Shown here: positions 55,800-64,000 of the stretch, one piece after another
Numbering within the stretch: position 1 is the stretch's first letter
Layout of the letters: each line of letters opens with the position of its first letter
Source of the DNA: Chaetoderma sp. LZ-2023a
Lineage: Eukaryota; Mollusca; Caudofoveata; Chaetodermatida; Chaetodermatidae
NCBI GenBank assembly: GCA_034401795.1
Contig: CM067370.1
Coordinates: forward strand, 58,387,295 to 58,451,294
Direction of reading: 5' to 3'
Length of the DNA: 64,000 nt
Translations under genes and position numbers: made by a program
The notes under the pieces: generated by a model
Told to the model about the DNA's origin: nothing
Database searches by the model: none
The model's input: the letters and a program-made list of their open reading frames with translations, nothing else

Positions 55800-56380
55800 C
55801 AATAAATTCACTATTACCTAATCAGTCGCATTCGGCAGTATATTTACTGGCGAGATTTTTCTTCACTTGGTCGATTTCATCCCGGCCGACTTGGTTAGAT
55901 TACATTCTTCCGAGTATTAATCAGCCTCCGCTATACGGCGAGTTTACACCATCACTCTCATAGCTACCCGAAGCTCTCCTCCTATTTATGTGGATTGCGC
56001 AAGTCTCTACTTGGATACTTACATTAGCGTCTTCGTGCTACACGCATAGCGAGCTAAACTTGTCCTATAGCAGAAGCTAATACATCACGTCATTTCTATT
56101 TTTTCGTGACAACATTTTATGTCAAAATTTGGATTAATTTTGATTAAATAAACAATGTAAATTAAAGTATACACAATATTTAGGCGGTCCCAATTAATAA
56201 TTTCACTCCCGTGATGATGGATATAAGGTATACATTAAACTCGTAAGATGGTAAGAATTTCTAGCGTGAGAAATTCAAAATGCTTTCTATTTTCGAGCTA
56301 TTTTTGTATAATTTTTTTCAATTTTTTCTTGAAATATCCATAATATGACTTTTATGCCATCAGATTTTTTTCTAAGCGGG
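55800..56380. repeat. dispersed repeat, third copy of the 11750/13668 family (reversed)
   Basis: GACAACATTTTATGTCAAAA, GGTCCCAATTAATAATTTCA and CCGAGTATTAATCAGCC match the other copies. Part of a CAGGGTTC-type interior follows at 56390-56500. Confidence 0.4.
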
Positions 56381-56389
56381 ATTTTCATT

Positions 56390-56503
56390 TTCCATTACTT
56401 TTCCATGACTCTGACCAAAATTAAAATTTTCCATGACTTTTCCAGGCCTGGAATTTAGATTGTCAAATTCCATGACTTTCCAGGATTTCCATGCGAACCG
56501 TAG
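56390..56503 (+). mobile_element. truncated CAGGGTTCGTAC-end element, right part
   Basis: TTTTCCATGACTCTGACCAA, TCCAGGCCTGGAATTTAGAT and ATGACTTTCCAGGATTTCCA. The last bases GCGAACC are a changed end. Confidence 0.6.
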
Positions 56504-57000
56504 TAGTTCCATGGAAAGGTCTGCCCATGCTCCCTGTGAGGGGTCCACATTCGTCCATTCCCATGGCCACGATCTCATCGGCTGACCCCAGTAGATAGTC
56601 CTCGTCTTCCTGGCCAGAAAGATTAGACTCCGGATTAGCAAAGAATGCTAACCCAGACTGGCCAGGAAAGGTAGCATAAGAGGATATGCTACCGCAAGTG
56701 GGAGGCTGCTCCATGGAATCCGTAAAGCTGGAACTGGAGGCAATCACTCTCGCTCCTGGATCTACCGGCGAAGCATGCCTCAAGCCGGGATCAACTACCA
56801 GAGCCACCTCTGAATCTGAAGCGAAAACTGGTAAATCAGATTCAGAGGTGGGGACAATCTACAAATTACCTGGTCTAGGGAGCATGTCACGAAGCAACTC
56901 TGGTACCAGGTCCTTAATTGTCTTTTTCATCTCCCCATCATCTCAAGATGGCCTTCCTCTTACCCTTTCCACTCTCGCATTCTTTCGTGATATGCCTCTC

Positions 57001-57489
57001 CTTCCCATTCGCCTGCAATTTAAGAGTCTAAAGATAAGTCGACAACCCCCACCCCCGTCTTTAAAAACATCGCATTTAAGAATGGGACCACACGTATTGC
57101 TTCTAGTGCAGATGTGGGTGGGTAAACTTAAGCTTGAGGAATCTTCCACAAGAGACACAACCAGACAATTCATGAAAGGCCATAAAACGAAGCCAATGAT
57201 TCTTTCAGTCATTAGTGAAGTAAAAAAATAATTGAACAGGGAAGCAACAAACTTTAAAACTTGGTTTCGACTGGTCATGAAAGCTTCTAAAGAATTATTT
57301 CTTATGCTTGATCAGTTGGATCGAAATCCGAATGTCAGTACAGTATTTTGCGCCTGCTTTTATACTCTCGAGCCGGTTAGAGTTGCTCCTTGGTGTAACT
57401 GGGACGAGTAAAAATCTGGTTATGTGTAACCGGAAATTCATGCTTGTAACCGGAAATGTTGATTTTGTAACCGGATTTAACATCTATAC
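57001..57489. other. no gene recognised; possible 5' region of the Penelope-like element
   Basis: Contains three spaced GTAACCGGAAAT/GTAACCGGATTT direct repeats (57425-57480). Nothing else assigned. Confidence 0.35.
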
Positions 57490-58788
57490 GTGCCACCATC
57501 TGATGACCCCACCTTCCAAAAGGAGTGGGAAAAGCACATCAAGGAATCCAGTCTACACTTGACTGGACATTTATTAGATTTACTATGAACTCGTGCAACC
57601 ACGCTCACTGACCGAGTTAAACGAGTGAAGGCAGGATTCAAAGCCGCAGCTGAAACCAGTGACATAGTACTTGAGGCAGAGAGAGCAGTCCAATCCACCA
57701 TATTGAAAACTAGGGACAGGTCAACCAGCCCGCACAAGCGCCGACAAATTGAAGGAGCAGTCCAACCTAAACAGAGGACTCAGAAGAGAAGGCCGGAGAA
57801 GTTCAACAAAAACGAGTTCCGCAACATACAGGACAAGGCACATAAGAACGACAAGAACTTTGACACCTTAAACAAAGTTCTAAATCTGCTGAAACAGTCT
57901 GAACGCTAACTGTCATGAACTACATTCAGACAGACAGCAATCAAGACTGTAATTTTTTAAACTATAAAAATAAAAATTATGTCAATAAAACAAAACAAAC
58001 AAAAAACTTGCGAAAGAGAGCTCTCTGAGATCTGCTTTGTTAAAAACCTGTCCGAGAAAGAACTGTCAGGACCTTGTACATGTACTATTAGGGCAGGGAT
58101 TCAGTCCCACAGTAATCGAACCAAACATGGGCAGATTACACTCTGACCGTAATAAATTCTTCAGGAGGCTACGCCTCAAACTACATTTCGAACACCCTCC
58201 CTTCCCATGGGGCAATGATGAAAGCAATGTATCAGTGACGGAAACACCGCCACCTGTCTCCACATTCACAGAAAATCTAATTAGAAAATTCAAACCTCGT
58301 AGCCAATGGACACCACCACCTGCCAATGACCATGTTTTAGACACCTTTATCGAAAAAGTCAAACATGATCTGAATAAAGTAAAACACAGGCGAAATTTCA
58401 GATGCAACATCTCCCAGGCTAATAGAAAACTTACTCAAATATTAGCAATCGATAAATCCATTGTGATTAAGAAAGCCGACAAAGGACAGGCTACAGTCAT
58501 ACTAAACTCTTATGACTATAACGCTGAAGCCCTAAAACAACTCAAAGACACACGCTACTACGAATTGGTGACAGAAAATCTGACCACCTAACATGCTGAA
58601 AGGGTAGAGACAGCCATCACTGGACTGGTTCTGAGAGGGGAGATAACTGATGACACTGCTAATGGCCTAAGAGTAGATAACCCACACACATCTCTTACCA
58701 AAAATACACAAAAATACTACACCCACACCGGGCAGACCAATTATTAGCAGTAATGGTTGTCCTACTGAATACATCAGTAGCTTTATAG

Positions 58789-59970
58789 ATGAGCATCTCA
58801 AAGTTCATCTCCAAGACATTCCATCATACTGACTTCATCAATAAACTAGAAACTTTCGGTAAATTACAGCAACACGCTATTCTAGTCACCATGGACGTTA
58901 CATCACTATATACAAACATCCCACACAATGAGGGACTAAAAGCCGCCGCACAACATATCAGAGAATTTGGTATGCCTGGCGACCTTACACCAAGGTCACT
59001 CTTGGAACTGCTATCCATTGTATTAAGATGTAATAATTTTGAATTCAATGACAAACAATACCTACAAACGGGTGGGACAGCTATGGGCACTAAAGTGGCA
59101 CCAACTTATGCTATCATCTTCATGGTCCAACTGGAGAAAAGGCTTCTGCTTCATTCTCTCCATAGACTGGCCCTCTATCTCCGATACATCGACGACATAT
59201 TCATGATCTGGACATCTGGCCAACAAAAACTTGATGAATTCATCCACTACATGAATACATCTCATCATTCCATCAAATTTACAGCAGAGCAGTCCACAAC
59301 TAAGGTCAGCTTTCTGGACACATACGTATACATTGATACTGATCGCTCACTATGCTTCGATTTACAATGTAAACCGACAGACACACACGGCTACCTACAT
59401 TACCAATCAGCACACCCGCAGTCCACTAAAAACTCCAGCCCATATGGACAATTTCTTAGATTACGCAGAATCTGCAGCAAGGAATTAGATTTCCACAAAC
59501 ACGCCCATGAACTCATTGGTTACTATCAAAGGAGAGACTACCCTCCCGATCTTCTTCTAAACAGCTATCAGAAAACATGCGCACGTTCAAGGCTCGATCT
59601 ACTAATACCCAAAGTCAAAAACACAGAGATAAACACACGTATCCCATGCATAATGGACTTTCACACTCAAAGCCATAAACCTAGCAAAATCATCAAAAAG
59701 TACTGGGAACTACTAGATAGTAGTCCCAAATGTAGAAGCACATTCCCAACTCCACCAATGTTTGGCTACAGAAAGAATCCAACTTTCAGAGACACACTTG
59801 TCACCGCCAAATTTGAGTTTCCCGCCAAATCAGGCCTCGAAGAAAAAACTTTCCAAAACCCAATTTATCCATGCACAAGAAAAAATTTCTTCCGCAAGAA
59901 TATGGACAATAAACGTGAATTCACTAGCACACACTCTGGTCTAAAATACAGATGTAAGGTCAAAACATAA
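58789..59970 (+). pseudogene. Penelope-like reverse transcriptase, 393-codon open stretch
   Basis: Longest open frame in the window. It contains DVTSLYTNIPHNEGL (RT motif 3), GGTAMGTKVAPTYA (motif 4), YLRYIDDIFMIW (catalytic motif 5), and VSFLDTYVYI with LQCKPTDTHGYLHYQSAHP (motifs 6-7), all typical of Penelope-like RT. The thumb region and a linker with QNPIYPCTRKNFF follow. The start of the stretch is not a natural start codon context. The protein N-terminus lies upstream in other frames. Confidence 0.9.
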
Positions 59971-60289
59971 TGCGATACACGCAATGTTATTTACCTACTC
60001 ACATGCACACATTGTCACAAACAGTAAATGGGGGAAACAAAACGTGAGTTCCACGTACGAGTGAAAGAACATTTAAGGGATATTAAAAAATACAAAGACA
60101 CCCCCCGTTGCAAAACATTTTAATTTACCCAATCATACTGGACAAAATGTGTCCTATAAAATTATACAAGTTCTCCCTCACGATCCTGAGGACATTGATA
60201 AAACTCATATCAGGAAAGAACAAGAGAAGTACTGGATGCACCAACTGCACACATTGGACCCCATAGGGATTAATCCTGCAGATTGGTGA
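59970..60289 (+). pseudogene. GIY-YIG endonuclease domain of the Penelope-like element
   Basis: NVIYLLTCTHC, then GETKREFHVRVKEHLRDIKK, KHFNLPNHTGQNVSYKIIQV and QEKYWMHQLHTLDPIGINP. The second half of GIY-YIG (normally YVGET) is altered by an in-frame stop, and one frame change follows. CxxC next to the nuclease is usual in this group. Confidence 0.8.
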
Positions 60290-61500
60290 TTCCAAAATCT
60301 GAGTTGTTCCTTTAAACTTTAAAACTTGATAAGGATAGTAGCTTAGAATAAATCAGCCGGGACATAATACATTGTTAATAATAAACAAAGGGGTGATTAT
60401 GATGTCATATCTCCAAAGGAGAAAATCAGTATTTGACCCATCATCCAGGTGTAAGACGAATTGGATTCAACACTCATGAACATAATATCATTAGTGATAA
60501 ATAAATTAACTACCTATGCACAACCATCAGAGAAAACAAAAGAAAAAATTTTGGCAGACATTTTGTAAAAGTTTCAAAAACATTAGTGTGCCATTCTTCG
60601 TAACTCTAGAATACCTGAACCTTTAGCATAGGCATACTACCATCTCAGACCCTCTTGAGTAGACCACCATTTCACCAAGCCTCTCCACCATAATACTATT
60701 GGGACCACGGGGCAGAGTGAGAAGCTCTACTCCTTATGGGAGCGTCAAGCCACTCTGGGCATAGATTTAAGAACACAAAGTAAGGGAACAATGGTGGAGA
60801 GAATTATATCACAACTGTGTACCATATTCATAACAGGAACGTGTGGAAACAAAAACAAAATTTGATTAGAAATCTAAGGCGCCAAAATAATATTTTACCA
60901 GTTTAAAAGGTGCGAATCTTGTCTAAATTGCATCACGGAAACACATAACAATACGCATTAACAGCAAAATTTAGACAAAAATATAATTGAATGCAGCAGA
61001 TGGCTTGGTCCCGATGTGGCCTCTGGCAATTTCGCTTGTTCAGATAACATTCAATCACTAAATTATAATCAAGCATTGAGCAACAGAAAACACAAAAATT
61101 AGCGTCAAAATAAAGTTGCATGTGATTTGGCCAATAAACTCGAAAAAGGAAGCGATAGCCTGTGCATGGGTGAGGCTGGGGCTGGCAACTGACTCCCTGC
61201 TCGGAAACACCACCCAACTTTTTTAATCTGAGCTTTATTGAGTGAATGGCGATATTTAGAAATATCACAATCAGTGTTACTGTGTTAGGGAGTTAAGTAT
61301 ACTCTTGACGTGAAATGGCCTGTTGGTGATAACCAAAGGCGGAGATTACGGTAGATTGCTGGCGAGAGTAGGCAGCTCCTCTAACAATCTCCTCATTTAT
61401 GCTCCTCCACCACGGTGACCACCCGGTCCACTCCCCCAAAGTTAGATTACTGGATCCGCACCTGGGCTTCTTTACCTGACAGAATGAAAACATTCAGATC
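60290..61500. other. no gene recognised; probable 3' tail of the Penelope-like element
   Basis: Intermediate-AT sequence. Near 60660-60790 ACCACCATTTCACCAAGCC and a CTCCACCATAATACT / AATGGTGGAGAG inverted pair. No frame with family features. Confidence 0.35.
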
Positions 61501-61775
61501 AGGTATGCAGATTTCAAAGAAACCAGTTTGATTTCCATATGATGTATGTGCCTTGAAAAATGCGGAAACCGAAAAACGTTTCCCCATAATTACTGTAAGT
61601 GACAGAGGTAAGCACAAAATTAAGACACCACGAAAACAGGTAACGACATGGATATGTAAAAAATAAATTCTCACTGGCATTGTAGATATAGGTGTTGGAT
61701 AGCTTAAACCAGAATGGCACTGAGGCGCCGGATTTATCTTCTATCTGCGAAACAACGATAATAATTACAAATATA
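61500..61775 (-). other. possible pair of unidentified host exons
   Basis: 61675-61750 on the minus strand lies between TTTCGCAG and GTGAGAAT and reads IEDKSGASVPFWFKLSNTYI then YNA. 61500-61610 lies between CACTTACAG and GTAAAGAA and is open in the joined phase (FSVSAFFKAHTSYGNQTGFF, EICIPDLNVFILS). The splice-like borders and composition hint at exons of an unknown gene. This competes with the use of 61675-61680 as ARPC3 exon 1. Confidence 0.25.
61675..61680 (-). CDS. ARPC3: candidate ARPC3 exon 1 (Met-Pro) with donor site
   Basis: Exon 2 opens in phase 0 with Ala-Tyr-His, so the missing start exon should read ATG CCN followed by GT. On the minus strand, ATGCCA sits at 61680-61675, followed by GTGAGAAT, a good donor. 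The phase fits (M-P-A-Y-H). This would make intron 1 about 22 kb. A match this short is expected about once by chance in such a span, so it is only a candidate; exon 1 may lie outside the window. Confidence 0.25.
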
Positions 61776-62198
61776 AGAAATAAATACGAAATAAGGAAGT
61801 GATAATCTTTCTTTTCTTGTGTAGTAATTCCCGTATACAGGCGACGACTGTTACATTGGTCAAGTTCGACTTCAAGATTCAAGACTCAAGATTATTTATT
61901 TTCGTATTTAGTCGTCAGTATTAGAGATTACAACAGGCAGTCCACCAAAAGTAAGCTTATGAAGTAGTGGACCCTAATATATAAACATTAATTGCACAAT
62001 ATATTATGACATTTATAATAGGATGTAACATAAACAAACATATATTACGTGCTACTATATGAACAATAGGTACATACATGTAGGATACAACAGTAAAACA
62101 GGGTAATTACATTCATGAACATAAAGTGATGGAGGGTAGGAGAGGGAGGGAGGGGGTTGGGGTGGGGTGGGGCTGGGGGTGGGGGCGGTGAGCTCATC

Positions 62199-62281
<83 letters not shown>
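62199..62281. repeat. (TTA)n microsatellite, about 27 units
   Basis: Uninterrupted TTA repeats within the LINE 3' region; probably expanded from the LINE tail. The poly-Tyr frame through it is not a gene. Confidence 0.95.
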
Positions 62282-62282
<1 letters not shown>

Positions 62283-62628
62283 TCCTATATAGTTTTACAT
62301 TTGATGTTCTGTTCCGGTGAACATGTGCCTTGGATAGTTAGACTGCAGCACAGCTCATAATAGGATTAATAATGCTAAAAGAAGTTGGCATGCCTCCAGG
62401 TCAAGACAGTAAGTTAACATGTTAATTAGTGAGAAGTGCTCTGCTGAGCACTCAGAGCACAATCGGATTGGAAGGCACCGCCACTTTGGGAAGCAATGTC
62501 TTCCATCACCGTGACCAGAATGCCCAACAGGACACCTCAGCTCACTTCGGAAGCATGCCAAGTTGTTCCAGAGCTGTGCTGTGTAATGGCCATGGTGGGG
62601 TGGTTAGTGGTGTGGTTTCTAGTAGTTG

Positions 62629-63693
62629 TCAATAATTATGTTTTTGATGAATTTTTGGATGATTTTCTGTATCTGTATTATTCCATAGTTGTTTTGCTTG
62701 GTAGGATGGTGTTCGTGTAGCTTCCTCTGTTCGGTGGTATGTGACATGTAGGTTGGAACTTATTCTTGTGTTGTGCATATGTATGTCTGCATTTATTGAA
62801 AAAGGATTGGATAGAGATGAGGGTAGGTTGCCATTGTGGTAGTCCTTAAGAATTGCATATAATTGAACCCTTCCAATGTCTTCAAGTTTTAGGATTTTGT
62901 TATTTTTGAAGGTGTCTTGTCCCCCTGCTGTTTGCAAAAATAGTTTGATAGATTGCTTTTGTAGTGATTTTAGGTTTTTTAAGTTTATTTTGATATGTAT
63001 TGCTCCAGACAGCATAGCAGTAGGTTATGTGTGGAAGCATCAATGTGTTATACAGAGTTTTTAAGATATGAGATGGAAAATATGACTTGAGTCTGCGCAT
63101 GATACCGATATTCCTTGCTACCTTGGATGTAATTATCTCTATGTGTTTTCCCCAGATTAAATGTTTGTCCAAATAGACTCCTAGGAATTTAACATACTCG
63201 GCCTCCTCTATTTCTTGATTGTCTATGTTAAGTTTTGGGAGAGCAGCTTCTTCAGGTTGGCTAGACCTTGTAAATAGTATAAAGTTTGTTTTGTTAACAT
63301 TTAGAGACGAGGTATTCATTTTGAACCAATTTATAATTTTTTCCATTTCATTATTTACATTTTTATATAGAGTATTTATATCCTTATGTCTACCAACGAC
63401 ATTGGTATTATCTGCAAATAGTATTAATGAAAGTTGGTTAGTAGCATTGGGTAAACATTCATGCATAGTAAGAAAAGCAGGGGTCCAAGGATTGAACCCT
63501 GAGGTACACCGCAGACTAATTTCTTGTTTCCTGAAATAGCACCATTAAATTGAACACATTGAATCCTGTCAGTCAAATAATTTTGAATCCAATCCAAAGC
63601 GATGACTCTTATACCGCAATGTGATAATTTTTTCAGTAAGATTTCATAGTCAATAGTGTTGAATGCTTTAGAAAGATCCAGGAACACCCCCAA
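62629..63693 (-). pseudogene. LINE reverse transcriptase with FADN instead of FADD
   Basis: Three overlapping open stretches (63693-63424, 63466-62900, 63015-62629) cover RT motifs from SKAFNTIDYEILLKKL and GVPQGSILGPLLF through the catalytic box to the C-terminus. The catalytic box reads LFADNTN: the second Asp that binds metal in this family is Asn. Combined with the frame changes, this copy is inactive. Confidence 0.8.
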
Positions 63694-64000
63694 GTGTATG
63701 TTCTTTATTTTCCAAGGACACAGATTTTTTTTCTATCATATCCACAATGGCAAGCATAGTAGAGTGTTTTTTCTCTGAAACCATACTGAGATTTGTAGAT
63801 AATTGAATATCTATTTAGATAATTAACAATTCTGTTGTAATATAATCGCTCCAGGAGTTTCGAAAAAAGTGGAAGTACTGAGACTTGTCTGTAGTTAGTA
63901 AAATCAGATGGATCTTTAGCTTTATAAATAGGTGTTACTCGTGCTATTTTTAGTCGTGATGGGAATATACCTTGTGAGAGTGAGAGATTGCAGATGTGAT

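Larger units (their letters stand above)
53161..57000 (-). mobile_element. DIRS-like gag-region remnants with several insertions
   Basis: Minus-strand stretches at 53161-53387, 53840-54070, 54190-54376 and 56505-56810 have an acidic, Ser/Pro-rich composition like the N-terminal protein of DIRS elements, and lie next to clear DIRS fragments. The assignment rests mainly on position and composition. Broken, and interrupted by CAGGGTTCGTAC-end elements and other repeats. Confidence 0.4.
57490..60289 (+). mobile_element. Penelope-like retroelement, nearly full length
   Basis: Plus-strand element with a basic N-terminal region (57490-57909), RT N-terminal region (58037-58591), RT core (58789-59970) and C-terminal GIY-YIG endonuclease (to TGA at 60287-60289). 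Marks include KADKGQATVILNSYDYNAE, a [20 protein letters not shown] block in the 58680-58760 gap, DVTSLYTNIPHNEG and YIDDIFMIW. The parts lie in more than one frame with a handful of stops, so it is inactive. No terminal repeats were identified. Confidence 0.85.
61865..64000 (-). mobile_element. CR1/L2-like LINE, 3' half, running off the window
   Basis: Minus-strand RT from the window edge: FPSRLKIARVTPIYKAKDPS, VFLDLSKAFNTIDYEIL, VCGVPQGSILGPLLFLLCMN (63500-63690), LILFADNTNVV (about 63410), then EYVKFLGVYLDKHLIWGKHI and SHILKTLYNTLMLPHITYC, ending WNNTDTENHPKI near 62640. The 3' UTR contains (ATT)n and closes with the CTTGAGTCTTGAATCTTGAA tail near 61865-61885, typical of this LINE group. 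A few frame changes are present. Confidence 0.8.

Noticed and set aside
57490-57540. Second hammerhead core starting at CTGATGA (57496) with a CCCAC/GTGGG hairpin
   Set aside because: GAAA and stem III do not fall in register, and the stretch is coding for the Penelope-like element.
58066-58410. Minus-strand open frame opposite the Penelope-like ORF
   Set aside because: Shadow of the RT coding strand; no family features.
60933-61268. Minus-strand 111-codon frame rich in Cys and Tyr
   Set aside because: No recognisable domain, no splice context and unremarkable composition for AT-rich DNA.
62157-62360. Open frame encoding poly-tyrosine
   Set aside because: Pure product of the (TTA)n microsatellite.

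Overview
This is an AT-rich animal nuclear sequence, most likely from a bivalve mollusc. It carries one host gene that I can identify with confidence: ARPC3, the p21 subunit of the Arp2/3 actin-nucleating complex. The gene lies on the minus strand as six short exons between 39555 and 11427. They total 528 bp including the stop codon, with consensus splice sites and matching phases. The missing Met-Pro first exon is either a 6-bp candidate at 61675-61680 or beyond what I can resolve. The bivalve call rests on the many copies of a repeat with ~154-bp tandem units, an ACGG-type microsatellite and a terminal hairpin. That is the layout I remember for bivalve pearl elements and related Helentron-derived elements (HINEs). 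No search was run.

Almost everything else is transposable-element debris. From 1 to 11.4 kb: a pearl-like 3' end, an LTR-like unit with a hammerhead-ribozyme-like core, a LINE tail, a Ty3-like gag/protease fossil, and a decayed but nearly complete CR1-like LINE whose ORF1 has an SGNH-esterase domain. From 11.4 to 39.6 kb (the ARPC3 gene): introns filled with pearl-like arrays, piggyBac-type palindromic MITEs, a hAT element (22047-28239, 8-bp target duplication) that has received a DIRS retrotransposon, and a TA-flanked element with a PIF1/Helitron-type helicase remnant, a cluster of nuclear-receptor half-sites and a ~790-bp palindrome.

From 39.6 to 57 kb: an unidentified coding fragment, satellite-like tandem arrays, then a DIRS fossil that has itself received a second copy of the same hAT family (43499-49822, opposite orientation). 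This second hAT copy holds at least four younger elements, and the two copies serve as empty-site references for each other. A family of ~390-bp elements with CAGGGTTCGTAC-type ends shows exact 6-bp target duplications in three copies. From 57 to 64 kb: a Penelope-like element with a 393-codon open reverse-transcriptase frame and a GIY-YIG endonuclease remnant, an unexplained stretch, and a LINE that runs off the window.

There are no rRNA genes, CRISPR arrays or bacterial operons, and I recognised no tRNA gene. Of most interest for follow-up: the hammerhead-like motif at 632-686; the ~154-bp units that each pair a YY1-like ATGGC motif with a CCAAT box; the five hormone-receptor half-sites in 36 bp; the reciprocal hAT/DIRS nesting; and the palindromic MITE families that could give hairpin RNAs from the ARPC3 introns.
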